This document shows positions 1-7,374 of a stretch of 26,767 nt of DNA, piece after piece. Position 1 is the stretch's first letter, and each line of letters opens with the position of its first letter. Position numbers and translations under genes: made by a program. Location: positions 1 through 26,767 of the forward strand of contig CANROI010000001.1 of NCBI GenBank assembly GCA_947632165.1. The letters are read 5' to 3'. The DNA is from an uncultured Clostridia bacterium (lineage in GTDB: Bacteria; Bacillota; Clostridia; Christensenellales; Borkfalkiaceae). Below the pieces are notes generated by a model, which did not search any database, had not been told where the DNA came from, and saw nothing but the letters and a program-made list of their open reading frames with translations.

Positions 1-25
1 GTTTTACGGAAGGACGTACTTTCAT
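1..25 (-). CDS. rpmJ: 50S ribosomal protein L36, N-terminal fragment (runs off the window)
   Basis: The first eight codons read MKVRPSVK, the standard start of bacterial L36, a tiny zinc-binding protein of the large subunit. The gene continues beyond position 1, so its CxxC zinc motif cannot be seen. An AGAGGT ribosome-binding site lies just upstream of the ATG at 23-25. Being next after infA matches the usual spc/alpha operon order (infA-rpmJ-rpsM-rpsK). What is unusual is the 458 bp separating it from infA. Only eight residues are visible, but sequence and position agree. Confidence 0.85.
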
Positions 26-203
26 TTTGATTTACCTCTCGAATTTAATGCCGTTTCCGGCGGAAATAATCTTGTGGATCCTTGCAGGGACAGCAAGGGA
101 AACTTATGTGCTCCCCGATCGCGTCCGCGAGCAAAATCACACTTTTGCGCTACGCTTTGGGCGGCAGGGACCGCCGCAAAGCCCGTCGGCGAGGCCACGC
201 CTC

Positions 204-261
204 CTGTCGCGGCGTTGTTCACAGCGCACTGCGCTGTTGAACAGAAGCAACGCTGCTCCAC
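204..261 (-). repeat. Copy 1 of 58-bp hairpin repeat
   Basis: On the minus strand this forms a stem ACAGCGC/GCGCTGT with a 3-nt loop, extended by GTTC/GAAC with one bulged A. It is flanked by GCGTTGCTTCT and CGCGACAG, which are shared with copy 2. Differences from copy 2 fall mainly in the loop and at one compensated stem pair. Confidence 0.75.
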
Positions 262-346
262 CCCTGCAGGGGCACCAAGCAAGTTAAGGCAAAAGAGCAC
301 TTTTCGACGGTAGCGCCCGTCGAACACCGCCTCGCTACCAGCTCGG

Positions 347-404
347 CTGTCGCGACGTTGTTCACAGCCCGCAGGGCTGTTGAACAGAAGCAACGCCGCT
401 CCAC
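347..404 (-). repeat. Copy 2 of 58-bp hairpin repeat
   Basis: This copy is 52 of 58 positions identical to the one at 204-261. The stem here is ACAGCCC/GGGCTGT, so one G-C pair has become C-G with both sides changed. That preserves the hairpin and suggests that the folded form matters to the element. Confidence 0.75.
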
Positions 405-455
405 ATCACGGAAATCGCTTTCGAACAAGCGGCAAGCACCGCTCGCGGCGCGTGC

Positions 456-480
456 CACGAAGTGAGCAAGCAATTTCGTG
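456..480 (-). other. Hairpin immediately downstream of infA
   Basis: CACGAA at 456-461 pairs with TTCGTG at 475-480, extendable by a wobble pair and one more pair, starting 3 nt past the infA stop codon. No U-tract follows, so it is not a canonical intrinsic terminator. It may instead be a processing or 3'-end stabilising element. A similar CACGAA-type hairpin follows recA. Confidence 0.45.
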
Positions 481-483
481 AAC

Positions 484-705
484 TCAGTTCTTGCTTCTCC
501 AGGTGATCCGCCCCTTGGTGAGATCGTAAGGGCTCATTTCGAGCTTTACGCCGTCGCCTTCGATGATGCGGATATAGTTCATGCGCAGCTTTCCCGAAAT
601 GTAGGCGGTGATGATGTGCCCGTTCGAGAGCTGCACTTTGAATGTGGCGTTGGGAAGAGCTTCGAGCACTCTGCCTTCTGCTTCGATGACATCGTCCTTG
701 GACAT
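484..705 (-). CDS. infA: Translation initiation factor IF-1
   Basis: IF-1 is a single OB-fold protein that binds the 30S A site during initiation. The 73-residue product has the family's usual length and start (MSKDDVIEAEG) and the conserved core KLRMNYIRIIEGD, ending in GRITWRSKN. A CGGAGGAATC ribosome-binding site precedes the ATG. It follows map after 23 nt, as in other Firmicutes spc operons. Downstream, the operon is interrupted by a repeat block before rpmJ. Confidence 0.98.
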   Translation of the reverse strand: MSKDDVIEAEGRVLEALPNATFKVQLSNGHIITAYISGKLRMNYIRIIEGDGVKLEMSPYDLTKGRITWRSKN

Positions 706-728
706 GATTCCTCCGAAAAATTATTGCT

Positions 729-1472
729 TCAAAGCGTCAGGATCTCGACGCCGTCCTCGCGGATCACGAGGGTGTTTTCGTAGTGCGCGGCGGGTTTTCC
801 GTCGACCGTAACTGCCGTCCAGCCGTCGTCGAGGATCTTCACGCGCCAGCCGCCCGCGGCGATCATCGGCTCCACGCAGATGACCGTTCCCGCTTTCAGC
901 CGCACGCCCGTGCCCTTCTTCCCGTAGTTGGGGACGGCGGGATCTTCGTGCATTTCACGGCCGATCCCATGCCCCGTGTAGGAGCGGATGACGGAAAATC
1001 CGTTTTCCTCCGCATGCCGCTGCACCTTATAGCCGATATCATAGAGGGGGGTGCCCTCTCTCAATCCCTCGATGCCGCGGAAGAAGCACGCTTCGGTGAC
1101 GCGTACGAGTTTGTCTTTTTCGGGGCTCACGCTTCCGATCCGGAAGGTGCGCGCTCCGTCGCCGTGAAATCCGTTCTTGAATGCACAGAGGTCCACACTG
1201 ACGATGTCTCCCTCTTCGAGTACCCGCCCGTCGGGGATCCCGTGTACGACGACCTCGTTGACCGAGACGCATGCCGACGCCGGATAGCCGCAGTAGCCGA
1301 GGCAACTCGGCTCGGCGCCGCTTGCCGTGATGAACTTATAGACCAGCTCATCCACTTCTTTCGTCGTCATACCCGCGCGGATGCGCCCGCCGACGAATTC
1401 GAGGCAATCGTGCACGATGCGGCAGGGCTCGCGCAAGAGGTCGATCTCTTCTTCGCTCTTTACGGTGATCAT
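729..1472 (-). CDS. map: Methionine aminopeptidase, type I
   Basis: This metalloprotease removes the initiator Met from nascent proteins at the ribosome. The 247-residue protein is the compact bacterial type Ia form without an N-terminal extension. The five metal ligands are visible: Asp94 (SVDLCA), Asp105 (HGDGART), His168 (GHGIG), Glu201 (CVEPM) and Glu232 (HYENT). His77 (VVHGIP) is the substrate-side histidine. It starts 1 nt after the adk stop without a strong Shine-Dalgarno, so translation is probably coupled to adk. Confidence 0.98.
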   Translation of the reverse strand: MITVKSEEEIDLLREPCRIVHDCLEFVGGRIRAGMTTKEVDELVYKFITASGAEPSCLGYCGYPASACVSVNEVVVHGIPDGRVLEEGDIVSVDLCAFKNGFHGDGARTFRIGSVSPEKDKLVRVTEACFFRGIEGLREGTPLYDIGYKVQRHAEENGFSVIRSYTGHGIGREMHEDPAVPNYGKKGTGVRLKAGTVICVEPMIAAGGWRVKILDDGWTAVTVDGKPAAHYENTLVIREDGVEILTL

Positions 1473-1473
1473 A

Positions 1474-2106
1474 TCAGCCCAAACGGTCGAGCACCTGCTT
1501 CACCTCTTCGAAGAGCACCTCCGCAGGCGCCTCCGAACCCGTGAAGTTGATGATGATCCCCTTCTTCGTGTAATAATCGATCAGGGGTGCGGTCTGCTCG
1601 TTGTAGACCGCCAGCCGCGCGCCCACCGTTTCGGGATTGTCGTCCTTCCGCTGGTAGAGCTCGCCGCCGCAGCGCTCGCAGGTCGTCTTGCCGCCGAGCG
1701 TGGAGATGTGATAGCTCTCACCGCACTCCTTGCAGACCCTTCTGCCGCAGAGACGGTCCATGAGGAGCTTGTGATCGATGTTGATGTTGACCACGCCGTC
1801 GATGTGCGCGAACTTGTCGAGTTCCTCCGCCTGGAAGAGGTTGCGGGGGAATCCGTCGAGCAGATATCCCTTCTTGCAGTCCTCCCAGGTGAGGCGGTCC
1901 TTGACGATCGCACAGGTGACCTCGTCCGGGACGAGCTCGCCCTTGTCGATGTACGACTTGGCGAGAAGCCCGATCTCGGTGCCGTTCTTGATGTTCGCAC
2001 GGAAGATGTCCCCCGTCGAAATGTGGACGAGCCCGTAACGATCGGAAATCTTGGTTGCCTGCGTGCCCTTGCCTGCGCCGGGCGCGCCGAGTAGGATCAG
2101 ATTCAT
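1474..2106 (-). CDS. adk: Adenylate kinase, zinc-LID type
   Basis: Adenylate kinase interconverts ATP + AMP and 2 ADP in the cytoplasm. The 210-residue protein has the P-loop GAPGAGKGT at residues 7-15, the AMP-binding DGFPRN segment near 84-89, and a long LID. The LID carries four cysteines (Cys125, Cys128, Cys143, Cys146) in two CxxC pairs, the structural zinc site typical of Gram-positive enzymes. It sits between secY and map in the classic Firmicutes order. An AAGGGGG ribosome-binding site precedes the ATG. Confidence 0.98.
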   Translation of the reverse strand: MNLILLGAPGAGKGTQATKISDRYGLVHISTGDIFRANIKNGTEIGLLAKSYIDKGELVPDEVTCAIVKDRLTWEDCKKGYLLDGFPRNLFQAEELDKFAHIDGVVNINIDHKLLMDRLCGRRVCKECGESYHISTLGGKTTCERCGGELYQRKDDNPETVGARLAVYNEQTAPLIDYYTKKGIIINFTGSEAPAEVLFEEVKQVLDRLG

Positions 2107-2156
2107 AATTTCCCCCTTATCTTTCTGCTTTCCGTCTTTCGGAACTTCCCGGGGAA

Positions 2157-3464
2157 TTACTTCAGGAAGCCCTTGTAGTTCTTCATCATGATCTGCGACT
2201 GCAGCTGCTTATCGAGCTCGAGCGCCACAGACACGACGATGAGGATACCGGTCGTGGAGAACACGTTGATGAGGTCCACCGTGACGAAACTGAAGATGAA
2301 GGACGGGATGAACGCGACGAGCGCCAGGAAGATCGCGCCGAACAGCGTGATGCGGTTGTGGATCTTCTTGAGATACTGCGCCGTGGGCTTGCCGGGGCGG
2401 ATGCCCTGGATGAAGCCGCCGTTCTGCTGGATGGTCTTGCTCACGTCCTCGGGATTGAACTCGATCTGCGCATAGAAGAACGCAAACGCGAAGATGAGGA
2501 TGACGAGCACGATGACATAGTACCAGGTGCCGCTTGCGAAGTAGGTGTTCCACCATTGAAGCGCGTCGCTCCAGGCGGGGACGAGGCTCATGATCATGCT
2601 CGGGAAGGAGATGATCGCGAACGCAAAGATGAGGGGCATGACGCCGCTCGCCGTGATCTTCATGGGGATCACGGAATTCTGTCCGCCGTACATCTTCGTG
2701 CCGCGCACCTGCTTGGCATACTGCACATGGATCTTGCGTTCCGCGAGGTCGACATAGACGATCGCGAAGAAGATGATCGCAGCAAGCACGAGGAAGCCGA
2801 TCACTTCGAAGAGGGGCGCAACGTTGTTCGCCGTGATGGTGGTGAGCTTTTCGATAATCGCAAGGCCCGCCGTGGAGATGATGCCGACAAAGATGATGAG
2901 GGAGATGCCGTTGCCGACGCCGTAGTCGGTAATGCGCTCGCCGAGCCACATGACGAGCATTGCGCCCGCCGTGTAGATCACCGTCATGTAGATGACCGCA
3001 AGCCAGCCATGATTGTAGAACAGCGCGCCGTTGACGGAAGTGCTGGTGCTCAGATCGAAGCCGCCCATGAGGTTGACGATGATGCCGATCGACTGCACGA
3101 CCGCAAGCACGATCGTGATGATTCGGGTGAGATTGGTGATCTTCTTCTGCCCCTCTTCCCCCTGTTTGCTCCAGCGCTCGAGCGCGGGAATGCCGACCGT
3201 GAGGAGCTGGACGATAATGGACGAGTTGATGTAAGGTCCGATGCCCAGCGCAAAGAGCGTACCGTTGGCAAGCGCGCCGCCGGTGACGCTGCTCATCAGG
3301 TTCAGAAAGTCGTTTTGGGTGATCGCCGCCGAAAACGCAGCCGCCGTGATGCCGGGAACGGGGATATAGCACCCGAGACGGAACACGAACAGCAGGATCA
3401 GCGAAATGAAGATCTTCCTCCGGATATCCTTATTGAGAAAGGCATTTTTCAATGTTTCAAACAT
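2157..3464 (-). CDS. secY: Protein translocase channel subunit SecY
   Basis: SecY is the channel-forming subunit of the SecYEG translocon in the cytoplasmic membrane. The 435-residue protein begins with the typical MFETLKNAFLNKDIRRKI region and shows about ten hydrophobic segments. It contains the plug/TM2 region around GPYINSSIIVQLL, the cytoplasmic loop with the conserved GVGNGISLIIF and QVRGTKMYGGQ segments, and the late IRPGKPTAQYL loop used for SecA and ribosome contact. It lies between rplO and adk as expected. An ACAGGAGTT ribosome-binding site is present. Confidence 0.98.
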   Translation of the reverse strand: MFETLKNAFLNKDIRRKIFISLILLFVFRLGCYIPVPGITAAAFSAAITQNDFLNLMSSVTGGALANGTLFALGIGPYINSSIIVQLLTVGIPALERWSKQGEEGQKKITNLTRIITIVLAVVQSIGIIVNLMGGFDLSTSTSVNGALFYNHGWLAVIYMTVIYTAGAMLVMWLGERITDYGVGNGISLIIFVGIISTAGLAIIEKLTTITANNVAPLFEVIGFLVLAAIIFFAIVYVDLAERKIHVQYAKQVRGTKMYGGQNSVIPMKITASGVMPLIFAFAIISFPSMIMSLVPAWSDALQWWNTYFASGTWYYVIVLVILIFAFAFFYAQIEFNPEDVSKTIQQNGGFIQGIRPGKPTAQYLKKIHNRITLFGAIFLALVAFIPSFIFSFVTVDLINVFSTTGILIVVSVALELDKQLQSQIMMKNYKGFLK

Positions 3465-3520
3465 TTTTTAACTCCTGTTATAGCCGAAGTACACCGCCCG
3501 AAGGCGGTTGAGCGCCAAAG

Positions 3521-3970
3521 TTATTCGACGACTTCCGCCGTGCCGCCCGCTGCCTCGATGGCGGCTTTGGCCTTGGCGGAGAATTTCGCCGCCTTCACGG
3601 TGAGCGAAACGGAGAGTTCGCCATCGCCGAGCACCTTGAGCCCGACATTGTTCTTGACGCTCTTCGCAAGACCGTTCTCCATCACGAAGCCATAGTCCAC
3701 CACGGTGCCCGCGGGAAGCTCGGCAAGCTCGCCGAGATTGACGATGACATACTCCTTGCGGAACTTATTGTGGAAGCCGCGTTTGGGAAGCCTTCTTGCG
3801 ATGGGCATCTGGCCGCCTTCGAAACCGGGACGGACCCCGCCGCCCGAACGCGCCCACTGGCCCTTATGACCCTTGCCGCTCGTCTTGCCGAGACCCGACC
3901 CGATGCCGCGCCCCAGCCGCTTTACGGAAGTTCTTGCTCCCTCTGCGGGAGATAAAGTATCGATTCTCAT
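3521..3970 (-). CDS. rplO: 50S ribosomal protein L15
   Basis: This late-assembly protein of the large subunit has 149 residues, normal for L15. The Gly-rich N-terminal extension that threads through 23S rRNA is evident (KRLGRGIGSGLGKTSGKGHKG, residues about 18-38), followed by GGVRPGFEGGQMPIARRLPKRGF. The start ATG is preceded by GGAGAC and lies 10 nt after rpmD. The 56-nt gap to secY contains only its ribosome-binding site. Confidence 0.98.
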   Translation of the reverse strand: MRIDTLSPAEGARTSVKRLGRGIGSGLGKTSGKGHKGQWARSGGGVRPGFEGGQMPIARRLPKRGFHNKFRKEYVIVNLGELAELPAGTVVDYGFVMENGLAKSVKNNVGLKVLGDGELSVSLTVKAAKFSAKAKAAIEAAGGTAEVVE

Positions 3971-3980
3971 TGCTGTCTCC

Positions 3981-4154
3981 TTAAACGTTCTCGACCTTCA
4001 CAAGGTGCGCGACCTTTTTCAGCTGTCCCTGAAGCGTGGCGCTGTCTTCGAAGGTCTTTTCGGAACGGATCTTTTTGAGCCCGAGCGCGGCAATCGTCGC
4101 TTTTACGGACTTCACTTCGCCGATCGGGCTTTTTACAAGCGTTACTTTTACCAT
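3981..4154 (-). CDS. rpmD: 50S ribosomal protein L30
   Basis: I read this 57-residue gene directly from the gap between rpsE and rplO. The product begins MVKVTLVKSPIG, contains the L30 core ALGLKKIRS, and ends HLVKVENV, the usual L30 size and pattern. AAGGAGG lies 3 nt upstream of the ATG and overlaps the rpsE stop codon, so the two genes are tightly coupled. The stop TAA is 10 nt before the rplO start. The rpsE-rpmD-rplO order is the canonical spc order. Confidence 0.95.
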   Translation of the reverse strand: MVKVTLVKSPIGEVKSVKATIAALGLKKIRSEKTFEDSATLQGQLKKVAHLVKVENV

Positions 4155-4164
4155 AACATCCTCC

Positions 4165-4683
4165 TTAAGCCAGGATCTCTTCCACGGACTTGCCGCGGAG
4201 ACGGGCGACTTCTTCCGCCGTCTTGAGCGAAGCGAGGCCCTGCACGGTCGCCTTCACACAGTTTACGGGATTCTGCGTCCCGTGGGACTTCGTTCTGATG
4301 TTCTTGATGCCGACTGCCTCCATCACGGCACGGACGGGACCGCCCGCGATCACGCCGGTACCTTCTTCGGCGGGCAGCATGAGCACCGCGCCGCGCCCGA
4401 ATTTTCCGAGGATCTCGTGAGGGATGGTCGTCTCCACGATCGGGACGCGGACGAGATTCTTCTTCGCCGCCTGCGTTGCCTTCTCGATTGCTTCGGGGAC
4501 TTCCTTCGCCTTGCCCTGCCCGTAACCGACCTTGCCGTTGCCGTCGCCGACGACCACGAGCGCCGCGAATCTCATGTTGCGGCCGCCCTTGACCGTCTTG
4601 CTGACGCGGTTGATGCCGATGAGCTTTTTGATGAAACCGTCGTCCTGTTCCTGTTTTCTCTGAGGTCTGTTTTCTCTTGCCAT
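4165..4683 (-). CDS. rpsE: 30S ribosomal protein S5
   Basis: S5 sits at the mRNA entry tunnel of the small subunit and influences decoding accuracy. The 172-residue product has the expected two parts: a double-stranded-RNA-binding-like N-terminal domain with VKGGRNMRFAALVVVGDGNGKVG, and the C-terminal domain with GVIAGGPVRAVMEAVGI. Its charged N-terminus (ARENRPQRKQEQDDG) is common in Firmicutes. It lies between rplR (14-nt gap) and rpmD. Confidence 0.98.
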   Translation of the reverse strand: MARENRPQRKQEQDDGFIKKLIGINRVSKTVKGGRNMRFAALVVVGDGNGKVGYGQGKAKEVPEAIEKATQAAKKNLVRVPIVETTIPHEILGKFGRGAVLMLPAEEGTGVIAGGPVRAVMEAVGIKNIRTKSHGTQNPVNCVKATVQGLASLKTAEEVARLRGKSVEEILA

Positions 4684-4697
4684 GATCGTCTCTCCTA

Positions 4698-5066
4698 TCA
4701 GAATTTCAGTCCGGCTTCACGCGCGCCGTCCGCGACCGCTTTGACGCGTCCCGTATAGAGGTAACCGCCTCTGTCGAACACGACAGCCTCGATCCCCTTG
4801 TCCTTTGCGCGCTCGCCCGCCGTCTGACCGACGATCTTCGCCGCTTCCGTCTTGGTCTTTCCGGAGATCTTCTCGCGGATCCCCTTCTCAAGCGTGGAGG
4901 CGGACGCAAGGGTGACGCCTTTCACGTCGTCGATGACCTGCACATAGATGTGATTCAGACTTCTGTATACGTTCAGACGGGGCGTCTCCGCCGTGCCCGA
5001 AATGTGCTTCCGGACGCGGGCATGACGGCGCTGTCTGAGCTGATTTTTATCAACTTTCGTTATCAT
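4698..5066 (-). CDS. rplR: 50S ribosomal protein L18
   Basis: L18 binds 5S rRNA in the central protuberance together with L5. The 122-residue product has a basic N-terminus (NQLRQRRHARVRKHISG) and the conserved RLNVYRSLNHIYVQVIDD strand pair, ending with DRGGYLYTGRVKAVADGAREAGLKF, a standard L18 C-terminus. It follows rplF after 13 nt. Confidence 0.98.
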   Translation of the reverse strand: MITKVDKNQLRQRRHARVRKHISGTAETPRLNVYRSLNHIYVQVIDDVKGVTLASASTLEKGIREKISGKTKTEAAKIVGQTAGERAKDKGIEAVVFDRGGYLYTGRVKAVADGAREAGLKF

Positions 5067-5079
5067 GTTTTACGCTCCT

Positions 5080-5628
5080 TTACTTCTTGCCCTTGCCCGA
5101 AGTCTTGCCTTCCTTATGCTCGACATGTTCGCCCTTGTAGCGGATGCCATAGCCGTGATAGGGTTCGGGAACGCGGATGGCGCGAAGGTCTGCCGCGACC
5201 TGCCCCACCTTCTCCTTGTCGATCCCGCTGACGGTGATCTCCGTCTGCGAGGGGCATTCGAGTTTGATGCCCTCGGGTTCGGCATATTCGATGGGATGGG
5301 AATAACCGACGTTCAGAACGAGCTTGTTGCCCTGTTTTGCGACCTTCCAGCCGACGCCCTTGACCTCGAGGCTCTTCGTGAAGCCTTCGTAAACGCCCTT
5401 CACCATGCCGGCGAGCAGGGATCTGTAGAGACCGTGCAGAGCGCCCGTCTCCTTCTCGTTATTCAGCGCGGTGAGCCGGATGTGCCCGTCTTCGACCTTG
5501 ATCTCGACGGAGCCGCCCATCTTGCGGGACAACGTGCCCTTGGGGCCCTTCACCGTGACGATCTGATTTTCGCATTGCAGGCTGACGCCCGCGGGAACTG
5601 CGATACTCATTTTACCGATTCTCGACAT
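5080..5628 (-). CDS. rplF: 50S ribosomal protein L6
   Basis: L6 lies near the GTPase-associated centre of the 50S subunit. I chose the ATG at 5626-5628 (MSRIGKMSI) because AAGGAGGG lies just upstream and families start there; an upstream in-frame ATG would add 15 residues overlapping rpsH. The resulting 182-residue protein carries the two repeated L6 folds and the signature PEPYHGYGIRYKGEHV near the C-terminus, followed by a Lys-rich tail. The gap to rpsH is 10 nt. Confidence 0.98.
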   Translation of the reverse strand: MSRIGKMSIAVPAGVSLQCENQIVTVKGPKGTLSRKMGGSVEIKVEDGHIRLTALNNEKETGALHGLYRSLLAGMVKGVYEGFTKSLEVKGVGWKVAKQGNKLVLNVGYSHPIEYAEPEGIKLECPSQTEITVSGIDKEKVGQVAADLRAIRVPEPYHGYGIRYKGEHVEHKEGKTSGKGKK

Positions 5629-5638
5629 AATTCCCTCC

Positions 5639-6028
5639 TTACCAGACGTAGCAGAGCACTTCGCCGCCGACATTCTGCCGCTTTGCCTGCTTATCCGTCA
5701 TGATTCCCTGATTGGTGGAAACGATCGCGATGCCGAAGCCGCCCAACACTTTGGGCATCTCCTGTGCGCCGCTGTAAGTTCTGAGCCCGGGCTTCGAGAC
5801 GCGCTGCAACCCGCCGATCACCGAACGGCCGTCCGCATACTTGAGCGTGATGACGATCTTGCCGTTGTTGCCTTCTTCGACGTATTCCGCGCCTGCGATA
5901 TATCCCTCGTCGAGAAGGATGCGGGCGATCTCTTTCTTGATGCCCGAAGCGGGGATCTCCACCGTTTCCTTCTTGACCATGAGCGCATTTCTGATTCTTG
6001 TGAGCATATCTGCGATAGGATCTGTCAT
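5639..6028 (-). CDS. rpsH: 30S ribosomal protein S8
   Basis: S8 nucleates the central domain of 16S rRNA and in E. coli represses the spc operon. The start MTDPIADMLTRIRNA at 6028 is the family start and has AGGAGG directly upstream, overlapping the rpsN stop region; the longer open frame is discarded. The 129-residue protein ends with the conserved STNQGIMTDKQAKRQNVGGEVLCYVW. Whether S8 autoregulates here cannot be judged. Confidence 0.98.
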   Translation of the reverse strand: MTDPIADMLTRIRNALMVKKETVEIPASGIKKEIARILLDEGYIAGAEYVEEGNNGKIVITLKYADGRSVIGGLQRVSKPGLRTYSGAQEMPKVLGGFGIAIVSTNQGIMTDKQAKRQNVGGEVLCYVW

Positions 6029-6039
6029 TTCTTGCCTCC

Positions 6040-6225
6040 TTACCAGCTCGATTTCTTCACGCCGGGGATCTGACCCTTGTAGGCGAGATTGCGGAAACAG
6101 ATACGGCAGATACCGTACTTTCTCAGAACCGCGTGAGGTCTCCCACAGATGGAGCAACGGGTGTATGCTCTCGTGGAAAACTTGGGCTTTCTCTGCTGTT
6201 TATTGATCATTGACTTCTTTGCCAT
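6040..6225 (-). CDS. rpsN: 30S ribosomal protein S14, zinc-ribbon type (S14Z)
   Basis: This is the short, 61-residue S14 of Gram-positive bacteria, which binds zinc through Cys24, Cys27, Cys40 and Cys43 (CSIC and CRIC). It carries the core GRPHAVLRKYGICRICFRNLA and ends KSSW. Zinc-free paralogues usually lie elsewhere in the genome and replace it under zinc limitation; none is seen here. It sits between rplE and rpsH with 10-11 nt gaps. Confidence 0.98.
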   Translation of the reverse strand: MAKKSMINKQQRKPKFSTRAYTRCSICGRPHAVLRKYGICRICFRNLAYKGQIPGVKKSSW

Positions 6226-6235
6226 GTTCTCTTCC

Positions 6236-6892
6236 TCACTTCTTGAAGGGCATTCCGAGCGCTCTCAAAAGCTCTCTCGCTTCTTCGTCCGTCTGCGCCG
6301 TCGTGACGATGCAGACGTCCATACCTCTGATCTTTTCCACCTGATCGTATGTGATCTCGGGGAAGATCAGCTGTTCCTTGAGCCCGACCGCATAGTTGCC
6401 TCTGCCGTCGAACGCAGTTGCGGATACGCCGCGGAAGTCGCGGACGCGGGGAAGCACGATCGACACGAACTTGTCGAAGAAATCGTACATTCTTCTGCCG
6501 CGGAGGGTCACCTTGAGACCGATGTTCATCCCCTCTCTGACTTTGAAGTTTGCGACCGACTTCGTCGCCTTGCAATAGATGGGCTTCTGTCCCGAAATGA
6601 GCGCGAGCTCTTTTTCGATGGTCTGCATGGACTTCTGGTTGTCCTTGATGTCGCCGAGACCCGTGTTGATGACGATCTTCTCGAGCTTGGGGACCTGCAT
6701 GACCGAATGATAGTTGAACTTCTTCATGAGCGCGGGCACGACCTCATCGCGGTACAGTGTCTGCACTCTGCTCGGTTCACGCTTGACCTGTTCTGCCGGA
6801 GCGGATTTCTTCGCGCCCTTCTGAGCGCCCTTCTCCGCCGCGGGCTTCGTCTTCGCCTTTGCGTTTTCCGCAGGCGCCTTTTTCTCTGCCAT
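6236..6892 (-). CDS. rplE: 50S ribosomal protein L5 with a charged N-terminal extension
   Basis: L5 binds 5S rRNA and contacts the P-site tRNA region. The core from about residue 42 (VQTLYRDEVVPALMKKFNY) to the C-terminus (TDEEARELLRALGMPFKK) is ordinary L5 of about 178 residues. In front of it lie about 40 residues rich in Lys, Ala, Glu and Pro that typical L5 lacks. The extended start is favoured because GGAGTAAAT precedes its ATG. An internal GTG at the usual start position has no clear ribosome-binding site. The neighbouring L24 has a similar tail at its C-terminus. Confidence 0.96.
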   Translation of the reverse strand: MAEKKAPAENAKAKTKPAAEKGAQKGAKKSAPAEQVKREPSRVQTLYRDEVVPALMKKFNYHSVMQVPKLEKIVINTGLGDIKDNQKSMQTIEKELALISGQKPIYCKATKSVANFKVREGMNIGLKVTLRGRRMYDFFDKFVSIVLPRVRDFRGVSATAFDGRGNYAVGLKEQLIFPEITYDQVEKIRGMDVCIVTTAQTDEEARELLRALGMPFKK

Positions 6893-6939
6893 ATTTACTC
6901 CTTACCGTCGGCCTGGTTTTCGCCCGTAACAGCGGACGT

Positions 6940-7371
6940 TTACTCGACGGGTGCCTCCTTGTTGGCTTCTTCGCTCTTTGCGCTGCGCTTTCTCGTCCGC
7001 TTCTTGGGCGCTTCCGTCTTTTCGGGAGCCGGCTCCGCCTTCTTGGCCTTCTTCGCATACGCCTTGTCGAGCACGGCGCCGCACTTCTTGCAGATGCGGA
7101 CCTTCTTGCCGTTCAGCTCGCTGTGGGCGACTCTCGTCGCCTTGCCGCACTTGTCGCAGACGACTTCCACATTGGAAGCGTCGATCGGGCTCTCCTCGGT
7201 GACGATCCTGCTCGTCTCGTTGGACTTTCTCGCCTTCTCATGCTTGTGCACGATGGCGACGCCCTCCACCACGACCGTGTTGTTCTTCGGGAAAGTTGCA
7301 AGAACTTTGCCCTGCTTGCCCTTATATTTGCCCGTCAAAACGAGCACATTGTCGTTTACTTTGATATTCAT
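6940..7371 (-). CDS. rplX: 50S ribosomal protein L24, zinc-finger variant with a charged C-terminal tail
   Basis: L24 is an assembly initiator of the 50S subunit near the exit tunnel. The N-terminal KOW motif is clear (NDNVLVLTGKYKGKQGKVL, residues 6-24). Two CxxC pairs at Cys72/Cys75 and Cys94/Cys97 make a likely zinc site, a known L24 variant. After about residue 103, where usual L24 stops, there are about 40 extra residues of Lys, Glu, Pro, Ala and Arg. It begins 3 nt after rplN; the 47-nt gap to rplE is the longest in this part of the operon. Confidence 0.97.
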   Translation of the reverse strand: MNIKVNDNVLVLTGKYKGKQGKVLATFPKNNTVVVEGVAIVHKHEKARKSNETSRIVTEESPIDASNVEVVCDKCGKATRVAHSELNGKKVRICKKCGAVLDKAYAKKAKKAEPAPEKTEAPKKRTRKRSAKSEEANKEAPVE

Positions 7372-7374
7372 GGC

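Larger units (their letters stand above)
26..483 (-). repeat. Non-coding hairpin-repeat block between infA and rpmJ
   Basis: This stretch interrupts the ribosomal operon where infA and rpmJ are normally only tens of bases apart. It holds two 58-bp copies of one element (204-261 and 347-404, 143 bp apart, 52 of 58 identical), other short palindromes such as CCCCTGCAGGGG near 260-271, and a hairpin right after the infA stop. Several open frames cross it, but they use different frames for the two copies and have no credible ribosome-binding site, so I see no gene. No clear internal promoter was found. It is probably transcribed by read-through from infA. Origin and function are unknown. Confidence 0.7.

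Noticed and set aside
22..473. Two overlapping minus-strand frames with a shared CFCSTA-like peptide
   Set aside because: The shared peptide comes from the 58-bp DNA repeat read in two different frames. There is no ribosome-binding site and rpmJ begins within the same interval's end, so they are not genes.
2358..3695. Long plus-strand open frame opposite secY and rplO
   Set aside because: Shadow of secY; composition-driven, charged low-complexity translation, no recognisable domain.
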